From the NCBI GenBank assembly GCA_963676345.2, contig CAXXTS010000001.1, forward strand, positions 434,001 to 498,000: a stretch of 64,000 nucleotides of DNA, read 5' to 3'. This DNA comes from G963665925 sp963676345 (lineage in GTDB: Bacteria > Bacillota > Clostridia > Peptostreptococcales > Acidaminobacteraceae). Positions 1-9,143 of the stretch are shown here, one piece after another; position 1 is the first letter of the stretch, and each line of letters starts with the position of its first letter. Both the position numbers and the translations under genes were made by a program. The notes beneath the pieces are model-generated. The model ran no database searches. It saw nothing but the letters and a program-made list of their open reading frames with translations, and was not told the DNA's origin.

Positions 1-325
1 AATGTCCCTTAACAATCTTCGTTCTTTGAAACGCCATTGTATCATCAGTCTGAAGAAAGGAAATAGCTCTACTGTTCAACTCAAGATCAATAAGTTCCCC
101 TACGATCTCTGCCTGACCCAGTGTACGAACTTTTTCATAATTATTTGTAGCAACAGACTTTACACGTTCCCTGAGTTCAGGGATGTTTAGCGACAATCTG
201 TCTAGGCGAATTGTCTGGATGCTGACTTCGAACTTCTCGCTCAGCTCCTCATCTGTCAGGAACGGATCTGTTTCAAGAATATTCAATAGCGCATCATGTC
301 GCTCTTTCTTTTTGAGCTTTGCCAT
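1..325 (-). CDS. fapR: FapR, repressor of fatty acid and phospholipid synthesis genes (N-terminal part; continues off the left edge)
   Basis: Reading the minus strand from the ATG at 325 gives about 108 codons, open to the window edge. The N-terminus has a DeoR-type helix-turn-helix (TDEELSEKFEVSIQTIRLDR, then LNIPELRERVK) that closely matches FapR. In the family, this DNA-binding part is followed by a hotdog-fold domain that senses malonyl-CoA or malonyl-ACP; that domain lies mostly outside the window. A GGAG ribosome site lies just upstream. The promoter in front carries inverted repeats of the FapR type (listed separately), so the gene probably controls itself. plsX and fab genes are expected beyond the edge but cannot be seen. 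Confidence 0.93.
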   Translation of the reverse strand, partial: MAKLKKKERHDALLNILETDPFLTDEELSEKFEVSIQTIRLDRLSLNIPELRERVKSVATNNYEKVRTLGQAEIVGELIDLELNSRAISFLQTDDTMAFQRTKIVKGH

Positions 326-355
326 GAAAATCACTCCAAGTCTTAGTACTAATTT

Positions 356-372
356 TTAGTACCTGCTACTAA
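356..372 (-). promoter_or_regulatory. FapR box (operator) overlapping the fapR transcription start
   Basis: The 17-mer TTAGTACCTGCTACTAA is an inverted repeat, TTAGTA on one side and TACTAA on the other, matching the known FapR operator type. It lies 5 bp downstream of the -10 box of the fapR promoter, where a bound repressor would block initiation. An overlapping TTAGTACTAA palindrome lies next to it at about 344-353. Confidence 0.85.
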
Positions 373-377
373 TACAG

Positions 378-406
378 AGTATAAACATTCTTGTTTCTTT
401 CGTCAA
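378..406 (-). promoter_or_regulatory. Sigma-A-type promoter of fapR
   Basis: On the minus strand TTGACG (plus 401-406) and TATACT (plus 378-383) are separated by exactly 17 bp. The predicted start falls inside the FapR box at 356-372. This arrangement fits an autoregulated fapR operon. Confidence 0.85.
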
Positions 407-436
407 TAGCTTTGACAAAATTTTTAAGACTTATTT

Positions 437-453
437 TTATAACCTGGTACTAA
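437..453 (-). promoter_or_regulatory. Possible second, degenerate FapR box upstream of the fapR promoter
   Basis: TTATAACCTGGTACTAA matches the better box at 356-372 at 14 of 17 positions and keeps one perfect half (TACTAA). It lies about 30 bp upstream of the -35 box. It may be an auxiliary site, or a remnant from an ancestral arrangement. Confidence 0.5.
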
Positions 454-531
454 TAACAGGGCTTCTATTTTTAATTATACCATAATTCACCCCTTGAATA
501 CGAGTACTATTAAGGTCTGAAGGCAAAAAGA

Positions 532-554
532 GGCACGCCCATAAAGAGCGTGCC
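532..554 (-). terminator. Terminator of the surface-protein operon
   Basis: GGCACGC and GCGTGCC form a perfect 7-bp stem with a 9-nt loop. On the minus strand it is followed by a T-rich stretch (TCTTTTTG). It sits about 60 bp after the stop of the giant surface gene. Confidence 0.8.
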
Positions 555-612
555 ATCCAATTTTGAATAGGATTAAATATCAAATATTTTGTATTAGTTT
601 CGCACTTATTTC

Positions 613-3600
613 TTACTCAATTGATTCAGGAAGTGCAGGTCTGGATTCCATATTTAGGCTTAGTCCATCAACTTTTTTAGCCGTCTCTACTGATTCTCCA
701 TCAACTTTCCATTTAGCTTGAGATGTAATTTCAAGACCTTCTACTAGAGGCTGGTCGTTTTCTTCCTTATCTCTTATGACGCTAATAGCATATTGCAGAT
801 CATCAGAACCGATACGCTGTACCTTCTTAGGATTTCCTTCGTCATCACGTCGACCGCTCAGATAGTAGTACTCATCTGAATTATTATTATACATTTTGAC
901 CACTTCTTCTACAGCGAGACGGTGCTTCTCATCTTTCGAACCCGCACCCTCAACTGCTTCAGCAAATCGTGATGATTCTTGATTGACTCTCACACTCGTA
1001 ATAACACGTGCATAATAGATATCGCCTTTTTTGTAGTTTTCTACATCTGGCTGAACCACAATTTTATATCCATAATCATCTGTCGCTACATCAACGATTG
1101 TATCGACTTTTGTGGTCGACTTCTGAATGTCGCCATTGCTAAGTGCAGAAGGATCTTCCGCTGGATCCTCACCATCTTTAACTTTGTAAAGTTCAATCAG
1201 CGGATAATCATATGTTAAGTACTTGTTACCAGTAAGCTCAAAGTGGAACTCCGGATCTGTGATGTTGTTGTCTTTTATTGTGAAAACAATAGTTGTATCA
1301 ATAGGATCCGCGTAGAAGATTGTCTTAACACCCTCTATCAACCCTGTATTAGAGTCTGATGAATAAAAGGCATTGGATATCTCTTCATAGTATTTTTTGA
1401 GCATTTCGATTAAATCGTCATAATCTTCAATGTCAGTGACATCGTCTTCAATATCTTCAATGTAGTCTCCAATGAAGTCAGAATCAGCATAATCCTGATC
1501 CTCTTCATCTAGGGCATTTTTTAAGATATTGAGGAAATCATCATACTCTCTTGCATCCGCTTCGTCGTCTCCAGTGTTTTCGTCTTCGTCATACGATGAC
1601 TCATCACGCCACTGAACTTCATCGTTCACAGAGTACTCTATAATGCTATCTAGTGCTTCATCTTGCCACTTGTCTTTTTCGGTATCTGGCACTGGACTAT
1701 TCACATCTTCACGGTACATAATGTGAACGTCTTGTTTCACATCAGTAAAGATTAGCCCAAGTGACTCATAGACTTCCTCTGAGCCAGAAGCTGCATCGCG
1801 GTAAGGCTTATAATGAACTTGCTCTTCAACATCCACTGTAATTTCAAAGCCTTCTGGGCCATAGTAGAACTGCGTACCCAGCGTTTCGCCCGTTTCAGCA
1901 GAAACACGCGCTACCATAATGCGGTTCTCTTCTGTAATGCGTTTGGCTTCAAATGCAGCCAGGGCTTCATTCAAATCACTGAGCGCAGTCGCCCTTTGAG
2001 CATCTTTCGCACTTGCATTTTCAAGCACCGTTTTCGCTGCCGCAACTGCTTCAATTAGACCACTGTCAGCCTTTGCATTTTTCTCATACTGGTTGAGGGC
2101 ATAGAATCCATCTACTGGTCCTTCAACACCCGTGTTCACAAGCGTATCCGCTTCAAGATATGCAGCATAGAGGTCTGTTGGTACAAAGTATACGGTTTGA
2201 TCCTTTGGCATCTGACCAAATGTAAAGTCCAGCGTATCATTTTCAGGCTTGAAGTAATTGTCAACAAACGGCGCATCAAAAGGTGTGTTTAAAGTAACCG
2301 TTATGCCTGCAGGCGCATACTTAACCGTTTCGCTAATACCACCTACAGTAAAGTCTGCATTGTCTTTATCCGTAAGCTTTCTAAAGCGAATAGTCATTTT
2401 GGTTTCGCTTGTTACTTTTGATTCTTCAAAAGCCTCCAGCGCATCATTGATTTCTGCTGCTTTGGCATTCTTGTCTGCTCCACTTGCACCATTTGCTTCA
2501 AGCTGTTTGCCTTCTTCAATTAGGGCAAGTAGTTCGGTGTAGTATGGCCCATGATATTGGTTGGTATTATAAAATCCATCATCATTTGGACCTAAATCCA
2601 CATCACCGAGCTCAGCGAGTCTATCTTCAGCATTTTCAATTGCCGATGGGAGTGAATCCTCATAAGTGAGCGTGATTTCTTGTGGTTGTGACGTAAAAGA
2701 TAGTGTCAGCAAGTCACCTTCAACGCGTGAATAGCCATCAATTGAAATGTCAATTTCAAGGTCATCATAGCCCTGCGGTCCATAAAATACAGCATATCCA
2801 TTCGTTACACTATAAGTTCCATCCCCTATACTAACACCCTTTATCGGATTGCCTTCATCATCGATAAATGCAAGCCTAATACGGTTTGACCCCGTCACCT
2901 GACTATCATCAAATGCATCTGATGCTGATTTTAGGGCTTCATATGCCGCTTCAAGTTTTTCCGCGGTCGCATCACCGTTCACATATGCATCCAGTACGCT
3001 CTGTGCATTTTCAACAGCCGCTTTAGCTGTGTCAACCGCACTCTTTTCATATTCTCCTATAGCATAATATCCATTATCATCTGGCCCAGTCTGTGCATCT
3101 TCTGACTGATCTTTAAGACCGTCTATCAGATGTGCAAACACAGGTGTTAGAACCTGCTTAACTTCTGAGAAGTCACTGTAAACATAACCCGTTTCACTTG
3201 GTGGTACTTTGGCACGCACTTTGAAATAGTAGAACAGGGTATCACCCCAGTTGTCCAGATCAAATGTCTGTGCAGTACTTGACGTTTCGAGGTCTAGATT
3301 AACAAGGCTGTCTACACCAACGCCCCCGTACACTTCATAAGCCTCTGCACCCGGGTATCTGTTCCACGATAGTTTAATTTGATCATTATCCAGCGCACCT
3401 CTTAATCCAGTCACTGCATCAAGCGCCTTGTAATCTGGCCCTTCAGCTTTAACACTGTGTCCAAGATCAAACCTTACACCTTCCCCATCCGTAGCAACTT
3501 CATAAAGCTCTGCCTTTGAAGGATCTGGAATGCTTTCCTTATCGATTGTTTGGTACCCTTTCGAAGCACCCACTGGGAACTCTAAGTTCTCATATCGAAT

Positions 3601-6171
3601 TACATACGTTTTACCCGTTTCGTTGGAGAATCTGAAGAGTGTTTGATCTCCTTCAATCGGTGTATACGTAAAGTTTTTAGGTTGCCCATAAATTGTGTGT
3701 GTATGAGATGCAATATCACTTTCAACACCACTTATTTGGTAACGTACAAAGATATTCAGTTCATCCTGACCCATTTGAGCATCACTCAGTGTAAGTGTGT
3801 TTCTGAAATCAGAAACAGCAATCACTTGATCATCCTCTGAAAGTTCTGCATCATCTGATAGGATAATTTCATAATTAGTTACACCCGAAACCTTATCCCA
3901 TCCAATAGTCAGCTGGTCACCTGATTGAAGTACTGTAATATTTTCAACAGCCTCCACAACATCAGGCTTCCACTTGTCATTCAGCTCACCAATGAGTGTT
4001 TGAACATCCGTAAAGCTCAGCGTTTTATTAAGAACATAAACTTCACCAATCATACCGTCGAAAGCATGACCGCCACCCGTATTAGATGTGTCATGTTCAT
4101 TTTTATCATTTGGATTAACCGCTTCATCATTGAACCAACCAAGACCAACTGAATTAGAATGATCAGCTTGTTTATCAATACTTGAAAGCGGTTGTGTGTC
4201 TAGCATGTCAACAGATACACCATTGAGGTATGCTCTAAATATGCCCTCAGCTGCATCATGAACCATGACTGCAGAGTATACGGTATCTGGTTCAACCACG
4301 CCAAGCTTAATTACTTGATAAGCTTCTTGAGCCTCCCACTCACGCTTGTTGTAGACCATAGCGTAAAGCGTTGGTGCATTTTCGTTGTCTGAATCCGGTG
4401 CTATCACGAAGTTATAACCGCGCCAGATGCCGCCTTCTTCATAGACATACTGAATACCGTCTACACTGTCGCCTGTCTTAAATAAAGTCGCCACCGTTTT
4501 GTTTAAGAAGCTCTCTACACCTATTTCTCTTGATGAATCAATGTTCATACCATAAGTATTATCATCAAAATCAACTGCTGGATGACCATTGATACCATCT
4601 AACACCAGAACTGGCGCTTCGTTTCCTTGTGCCTCAGCTGTATTATCATAGCCTAGGCTGTCATGCCAATTCTCGACGCTCTGACCTTCTGTTTGGTTCT
4701 GGTCTTGTTCTCCGTCTCCATTAAGATCACTCGCATCTAAGTGCAGTCCTGTGTTTTCAGGATCGATGTCTTGTTCTCCTGGGACGATGACGATGTCGAT
4801 TGAGTTATCTTCTACAGCCCAATTATGTCGATGATAACCATGGAACCAATCATGCCATCCAAACCAGCTATTCCATGAATTAAAAGCTGTGAAATCGAAT
4901 GTATCTACCAATCTTTCGCCCGGTTCTAAATCTTTAACATCCACAGATTTATTATCTAAAATATAGACAAAATCACCATTATAGTTAATCAGAAGTGCCC
5001 CGTATTCACCCGCAATACGAATACGATCCGGTCCCCTGTAAATCCACTGTCCTTCAACCGTTGCAAGTCTAGGATAAGCAAGTGTTTCAACCGCATCTAG
5101 AATATTGCCTGTTTCAATCGCATCACCTTGCGCTGCTCCGTATATGGTGCGCGATCCTGAAACCGGCATGTACTCACTATAGGTGTTGGAGTCAAAATCA
5201 TACTTACCTACAGTTGTACCGTAAAGCAAATACAACTCATCATTAACAGATGCTAGTCCGTATGTATTGTCTGGAATGTTCCCCAGTACAGTTACATCGT
5301 TTCTGTCAATATCAACTTCGACAAGTATGCCATGATTGTTTGTATATGCTGCATAGTAAAGCTTGTCACCATGGAAGACAATATCGCCAAGAGATGGATA
5401 CCCAAGATCCATTAATTTGGTTATTTTCTTCCAGTGCTTATCAGACAGGTTGTAAAACATGAGATCTTCATCTTCAACGTAATACATGTTGCCTTGATCA
5501 TCCATTGTAAGTGCATTTATCCCATCACTATCCCAATATTCTTTTATATACCGCTGGTAGGAATAACTGTTTTCTAGCAAATTCTTCCACAAGTTTCCAT
5601 CGTACTTAACACCATATAGGGTCGTTGATGAATCGTTCGCTATATCAGACCAAGTTTGCACGTTATTGGCCATATACTGAACGGTTTTATCTACAACGTC
5701 GACTAAAAATATTCTGCCGTAATAATCAGATGTATAGAAATTATTAATTTCTCCCACTGTCACACGGTACTCATCTTCATCGTCATCAACAAATGTCGGA
5801 TTCACATTAATGCCAAACTCCACTTCATCCGACTTGTTCTTCTTTGTAACTCGAATGCGAATAGTGACAAGTAGATTCTCCGCACTCAATTTCGAAGCGT
5901 CCTTGATATATACCTTTCCTGTATCTATGTCTATCTTAAACGCATCATTATAATTTTGTACAATATAATATTGGGGCTGGTGTTTACCATTATTCCCCTC
6001 TTCGCTGATTTCTGCATCTAGCCCAACATATGCATCATTTCCATCTGTCTTATAAGCTACGTTCATTCTCCCGTCACTATCTGACAACGTAACTGTTCCC
6101 GCAAATGAAGCAGAGGGCAAAGCTGCAAATATCAACACAGCTGTCAAAAGCAAGATAAGTGCTTTTTTCAT
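613..6171 (-). CDS. Giant secreted multidomain protein (LamG-like, Fn3-like, three internal repeats)
   Basis: This is an 1852-residue protein with a clear signal peptide (1-24, ending SASFAG). I see a cadherin-like beta region (25-125), a stretch that reads like a beta-propeller (about 130-440), a LamG/concanavalin-like domain (about 475-735: GHPAVDFDDN, IGEVYVLNKTL), two Fn3-like domains (about 740-830 and 915-1010), three FIVAR-like helix-plus-beta repeats marked by GPxDxGxY near 1029, 1194 and 1351, a very acidic segment (1500-1610), and an unassigned C-terminus. No LPXTG motif, S-layer homology repeat or C-terminal membrane helix is visible, so how it is held at the surface is unclear. 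Its ATG overlaps the stop of the upstream gene (TAATG), suggesting coupled translation. Adhesion or carbohydrate binding is inferred, not shown. Confidence 0.85.
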   Translation of the reverse strand: MKKALILLLTAVLIFAALPSASFAGTVTLSDSDGRMNVAYKTDGNDAYVGLDAEISEEGNNGKHQPQYYIVQNYNDAFKIDIDTGKVYIKDASKLSAENLLVTIRIRVTKKNKSDEVEFGINVNPTFVDDDEDEYRVTVGEINNFYTSDYYGRIFLVDVVDKTVQYMANNVQTWSDIANDSSTTLYGVKYDGNLWKNLLENSYSYQRYIKEYWDSDGINALTMDDQGNMYYVEDEDLMFYNLSDKHWKKITKLMDLGYPSLGDIVFHGDKLYYAAYTNNHGILVEVDIDRNDVTVLGNIPDNTYGLASVNDELYLLYGTTVGKYDFDSNTYSEYMPVSGSRTIYGAAQGDAIETGNILDAVETLAYPRLATVEGQWIYRGPDRIRIAGEYGALLINYNGDFVYILDNKSVDVKDLEPGERLVDTFDFTAFNSWNSWFGWHDWFHGYHRHNWAVEDNSIDIVIVPGEQDIDPENTGLHLDASDLNGDGEQDQNQTEGQSVENWHDSLGYDNTAEAQGNEAPVLVLDGINGHPAVDFDDNTYGMNIDSSREIGVESFLNKTVATLFKTGDSVDGIQYVYEEGGIWRGYNFVIAPDSDNENAPTLYAMVYNKREWEAQEAYQVIKLGVVEPDTVYSAVMVHDAAEGIFRAYLNGVSVDMLDTQPLSSIDKQADHSNSVGLGWFNDEAVNPNDKNEHDTSNTGGGHAFDGMIGEVYVLNKTLSFTDVQTLIGELNDKWKPDVVEAVENITVLQSGDQLTIGWDKVSGVTNYEIILSDDAELSEDDQVIAVSDFRNTLTLSDAQMGQDELNIFVRYQISGVESDIASHTHTIYGQPKNFTYTPIEGDQTLFRFSNETGKTYVIRYENLEFPVGASKGYQTIDKESIPDPSKAELYEVATDGEGVRFDLGHSVKAEGPDYKALDAVTGLRGALDNDQIKLSWNRYPGAEAYEVYGGVGVDSLVNLDLETSSTAQTFDLDNWGDTLFYYFKVRAKVPPSETGYVYSDFSEVKQVLTPVFAHLIDGLKDQSEDAQTGPDDNGYYAIGEYEKSAVDTAKAAVENAQSVLDAYVNGDATAEKLEAAYEALKSASDAFDDSQVTGSNRIRLAFIDDEGNPIKGVSIGDGTYSVTNGYAVFYGPQGYDDLEIDISIDGYSRVEGDLLTLSFTSQPQEITLTYEDSLPSAIENAEDRLAELGDVDLGPNDDGFYNTNQYHGPYYTELLALIEEGKQLEANGASGADKNAKAAEINDALEAFEESKVTSETKMTIRFRKLTDKDNADFTVGGISETVKYAPAGITVTLNTPFDAPFVDNYFKPENDTLDFTFGQMPKDQTVYFVPTDLYAAYLEADTLVNTGVEGPVDGFYALNQYEKNAKADSGLIEAVAAAKTVLENASAKDAQRATALSDLNEALAAFEAKRITEENRIMVARVSAETGETLGTQFYYGPEGFEITVDVEEQVHYKPYRDAASGSEEVYESLGLIFTDVKQDVHIMYREDVNSPVPDTEKDKWQDEALDSIIEYSVNDEVQWRDESSYDEDENTGDDEADAREYDDFLNILKNALDEEDQDYADSDFIGDYIEDIEDDVTDIEDYDDLIEMLKKYYEEISNAFYSSDSNTGLIEGVKTIFYADPIDTTIVFTIKDNNITDPEFHFELTGNKYLTYDYPLIELYKVKDGEDPAEDPSALSNGDIQKSTTKVDTIVDVATDDYGYKIVVQPDVENYKKGDIYYARVITSVRVNQESSRFAEAVEGAGSKDEKHRLAVEEVVKMYNNNSDEYYYLSGRRDDEGNPKKVQRIGSDDLQYAISVIRDKEENDQPLVEGLEITSQAKWKVDGESVETAKKVDGLSLNMESRPALPESIE

Positions 6172-7004
6172 TATACGTTCCCTCCTTTAATTTCCTGAAG
6201 TATCAACTCAACTTCATCAAAAGAAAACCCTCTAAACACGAGCTTGTGTACGGCCTCTCCAATTGAGGCAATAACAACATGTGTTTCATATCCACCATAA
6301 TCTGTATAGGTGTACTTGTATCCGTCGAACGCCTGATAAATCGAAAATTCAGATGTATCAACATATACATCTGATGCTGCCTGAATCAGAACCTGATCAG
6401 CAGTTTCTTCATACACTGTAGTCTGAACAGACTTGTTTGAATCCGCATAATTATGATAGTAGTTCGTATTCTCCCACTCTTCGTACGTATGCATATAGTC
6501 TTTCAGCATACGCTCAGGAAGTTCCAGCGGAAGGAGCATGTCAATGTCAAGAAGTACTGACCATGTTGAAGCTTCCCATTTTGGAACAACCCCCATTGCC
6601 TCTGATACAAATGCAAGAGGAACAAATGTCCTATCTTCAAACAGTGTTGGCGCTGCATCTAGAACATATTCTGCATCACCAATTTTTGCTGACAGATTAT
6701 CGATTTGAAGCCAAATGATTTCGCCCTCTGGTGTTACAGCTGTGATAGACTCATCTTCACCATGCCATGCCACATCAACATCAAAAAGACCAAATGTTCG
6801 CTTCAACGGCATCATTGTTCTGCCGTTTACCGTTACTGCAGGTAAATCTATTCCGATTTCACTGTCATACGAAGATATGGTTTCCCCATTCACTATGATT
6901 TGTACTGGATTTTGAGTTAAATCTCTATATGTCTCACCAAATCCAGCGCCTGTTCCTGCTGCTATTAAAGCCCCCATGAGCAGCATCACAAGTAATTTTT
7001 TCAT
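6171..7004 (-). CDS. Secreted protein with copper amine oxidase N-terminal-like (stalk) domain
   Basis: About 277 residues. A signal peptide (MKKLLVMLLMGALIAAGTGA) is followed at about 25-145 by the copper-amine-oxidase N-domain pattern: VNGRTMMPLKRTFGLF, then DRTFVPLAFVSEAMG and a W about ten residues later. This domain is common in Firmicute cell-surface proteins and carries no oxidase activity. The remaining half is not recognised. An upstream GTG in the same frame at 7013 is possible, but the ATG at 7004 sits better behind the AGGTAGG ribosome site and begins the signal peptide directly. It is cotranscribed with the giant protein and may help display or process it (inference). Confidence 0.8.
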   Translation of the reverse strand: MKKLLVMLLMGALIAAGTGAGFGETYRDLTQNPVQIIVNGETISSYDSEIGIDLPAVTVNGRTMMPLKRTFGLFDVDVAWHGEDESITAVTPEGEIIWLQIDNLSAKIGDAEYVLDAAPTLFEDRTFVPLAFVSEAMGVVPKWEASTWSVLLDIDMLLPLELPERMLKDYMHTYEEWENTNYYHNYADSNKSVQTTVYEETADQVLIQAASDVYVDTSEFSIYQAFDGYKYTYTDYGGYETHVVIASIGEAVHKLVFRGFSFDEVELILQEIKGGNV

Positions 7005-7387
7005 AGTACTCACACCTACCTTTCTTCATATAAGTATATACAAGACTATTTTACCATAATTTTATGACAATACACCCTAAATGCTTTCAATTAACCAAAA
7101 TTAAACACTATTTTTTAAGATTTGTTCATAATACATACATTGAAAATCATCAACGCTATCGTTTGTTTCTTTACCCCACTATGATCAAACTAAAGCATTC
7201 AAACCACTTCATTTATCGTAATTTAGGCAGTCCACTTTTGATGGCATATTCTCAAAGAATATATACTTTTCCATGGAATTTTTTCATTTTTTTTGCATCA
7301 TACTATAGTCATATTTTTGTCTTTTTTTCATTTTTGTACTCACTACATATATTTTAAATAGAGTTTTTTAGATTTCCACATACCCCG

Positions 7388-7450
7388 TAGCGCGCTGTAT
7401 ACTCGAGCGACCATAAGCCCTTCACTTCTCAGCTCACGCGGTGAAGGGCT
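7388..7450. repeat. Diverged copy of the 44-bp repeat followed by a perfect hairpin
   Basis: TAGCGCGCTGTATACTCGAG and the following CGACC align with TAGTCGCGCCATATACTAGAG plus CAACC from the tandem repeat near ileS, with one gap and a few mismatches. It is followed by a perfect 10-bp stem, AGCCCTTCAC (7416-7425) with GTGAAGGGCT (7441-7450), around a 15-nt loop. Like the other copies, it lies downstream of a minus-strand terminator (gntR, 7484-7523). Confidence 0.55.
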
Positions 7451-7483
7451 ATTGATCACACCAGTACATTTTTTCTCAAAAAA

Positions 7484-7523
7484 AACACTCTTCATTATCT
7501 TATCTCGACTAATAAAGAGTGTT
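7484..7523 (-). terminator. Terminator after gntR / por operon
   Basis: AACACTCTT pairs with AAGAGTGTT (9 bp). On the minus strand the stem is followed by a run of eight T residues. It lies 16 bp after the stop of the GntR gene. Confidence 0.85.
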
Positions 7524-7538
7524 CGTATTTACAATTAC

Positions 7539-8174
7539 TTATAGAAAAAAACGTTTAGACAATTCTTCCAAGAATATGTCTGAGTGCTTGTCCATTTCCT
7601 GTCGTGCTTTTTCTGCATCCCTGTCATGAATCGCCAAAGCTATTTTCTTCATAGAGGCATCATACCAGGAGGCATCATCCATTTTATATTCGATGTGCTT
7701 TACAAACCGCATGGTTTTAACATTAAGGTCTTCTAAGTATTCAATAAGATAAGGGTTCTTTGAAATACGCCTAATTTCCTTGCGGAATTTATAGTCAAAC
7801 TCAATATAGGCCTGATAGTCCGCCTGAGGATCAAGTGGGTAAACTGATTCTGCCATTTTAACCAGTCCTTTTGCTTCATCAGAACTGATTCGTTCAGCGG
7901 CTAATTCACAAGCTAAGCTTTCAAGACGTTTTTTTACCTCATAGGCATGCTTGACGTTGCGCAGGTCTATTTGTGTCACATAGGTGCCTACGCGGGGTAC
8001 CAATTTTACAAACCCTTTTTCAGACAGTTTTAAGAGCACCTCTCGAATAGGCGTACGACTCACTTCAAATTCTTCAATGAGCTGCTTTTCACTTAACAAC
8101 CTGCCCGGTTCATACTCTAGATTAATAATACGGTTTAAAATTATGTCAAATATAGTTTGATTGTCCTGCGACAT
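7539..8174 (-). CDS. GntR-family transcription regulator, FCD (FadR-like) subgroup
   Basis: About 211 residues. The N-terminal winged helix-turn-helix has the GntR signature (LEYEPGRLLSEKQLIEEF, VSRTPIREVLLKLSEKGFV). The rest is an all-helical FCD ligand-binding domain with conserved Asp/Arg/His positions (for example FDYKFRKEI and the closing ARQEMDKHSDIFLEEL). An in-frame GTG lies 15 nt further upstream, but the ATG at 8174 sits 6 nt after AAGGAG and is preferred. It is the last gene of the porCDAB operon, so it is a good candidate for binding the 31-bp inverted repeat in front of porC. FCD regulators usually sense small organic acids; the effector here is unknown. Confidence 0.88.
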   Translation of the reverse strand: MSQDNQTIFDIILNRIINLEYEPGRLLSEKQLIEEFEVSRTPIREVLLKLSEKGFVKLVPRVGTYVTQIDLRNVKHAYEVKKRLESLACELAAERISSDEAKGLVKMAESVYPLDPQADYQAYIEFDYKFRKEIRRISKNPYLIEYLEDLNVKTMRFVKHIEYKMDDASWYDASMKKIALAIHDRDAEKARQEMDKHSDIFLEELSKRFFL

Positions 8175-8246
8175 GAAATGCTCCTTCACCCAGATGATTC
8201 ATGTGTCCTTCTTTCAGGAGGTCTGGTTTCTTACTCGCGTTGCCAA

Positions 8247-9143
8247 CTATAGCCAGCGTTTACGCATGCGCGCCCACTGACGATCTCTGTTATCTATTAT
8301 CACATCAATGTCGCTGTCTTTCAAGTGTTTGAAACGACCTTGTCCCTTCAGATATGCTTTTACATCCGTAAAATTCTTTGGATTTTTGTTCAGTTTGTAG
8401 TCGCCGTCTTCAAATTCCGCTAAGTACCACAGGCCTGAATCAACAGCCATCTTCGCAATGTCAATACTTGTGTGCGTTGGCGTACCCCAGCCAGTGGGAC
8501 AAGATGCAAAAATATGAATATACGAAGTCCCCTTGCATGCTTTGGCCTTTTGAAGTTTATCAAGAAAGTCTTGAGGATAGCCAATGCTGGCTGTGGCTGC
8601 ATAGTCTATACCATGCGCTGCTACGATTTCAAACATATTCTTCTTATGACGAATAGAACCTGGCAGATTATCACCCGCCGGCGAAGTGGTCGTTTTTGTT
8701 CCATATGGTGTCAGACCACTCTTTTGAATTCCCGTATTCATATAGGCTTCATTATCATAACAAATATAGATGATATTATCTCCGCGATCTATTGCGCCCG
8801 AAAGCGCCTGGAAGCCGATGTCAGCAGTACCACCATCACCTGCAAAGCCTACAGTATGCGTATCTTCTATCCCGAGTGCTTTCAAACCTGCGGCAACACC
8901 AGATAGAACTGCACCGGTTGCAGGAAATGGTGCTATCATGGCATTGGTTGCAAAGGCCATTTGAGGATAAATAAAACTGACCGCTGACATGCAGTTCGCT
9001 GGCAGGACAGAGTATGCCCGCTCGCCTAAAACTTTTAAAGCCAGACGCACGGCAACACTTGCACCACAGCCAGCACAAGCCTTGTGTCCGTAGAAATATT
9101 CGTTGTCGGTCATACTTTGTGCTGTGATTTTTTCATTAGACAT
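8247..9143 (-). CDS. porB: Pyruvate:ferredoxin oxidoreductase, beta subunit (TPP-binding)
   Basis: 298 residues. It carries the beta-subunit cysteine pair HKACAGCGASVAVRLAL, which helps hold an iron-sulphur cluster, and the thiamine diphosphate motif GFAGDGGTADIGFQALSGAIDR, followed by YDNEAYMNTGIQKSG. The sequence ASCPTGWGTP is typical of the pyruvate-type rather than the branched-chain or 2-oxoglutarate type. The enzyme splits pyruvate and CoA into acetyl-CoA, CO2 and reduced ferredoxin, or runs in reverse. It overlaps the end of porA by 8 nt and is the last catalytic gene of the operon. Confidence 0.92.
   Translation of the reverse strand: MSNEKITAQSMTDNEYFYGHKACAGCGASVAVRLALKVLGERAYSVLPANCMSAVSFIYPQMAFATNAMIAPFPATGAVLSGVAAGLKALGIEDTHTVGFAGDGGTADIGFQALSGAIDRGDNIIYICYDNEAYMNTGIQKSGLTPYGTKTTTSPAGDNLPGSIRHKKNMFEIVAAHGIDYAATASIGYPQDFLDKLQKAKACKGTSYIHIFASCPTGWGTPTHTSIDIAKMAVDSGLWYLAEFEDGDYKLNKNPKNFTDVKAYLKGQGRFKHLKDSDIDVIIDNRDRQWARMRKRWL

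Larger units (their letters stand above)
7005..7538. other. AT-rich intergenic region with a GC-rich repeat island
   Basis: Most of this 534-bp gap is very AT-rich and presumably holds the promoter of the surface-protein operon, although I could not choose a convincing -35/-10 pair. Near 7388-7450 the composition changes sharply to a GC-rich hairpin island (listed separately). The right end carries the gntR terminator. I see no coding sequence or tRNA. Confidence 0.6.

Noticed and set aside
8472..8906. 144-codon plus-strand frame opposite porB
   Set aside because: It is antisense to the catalytic core of porB; Cys/Ile-rich sequence without any domain.
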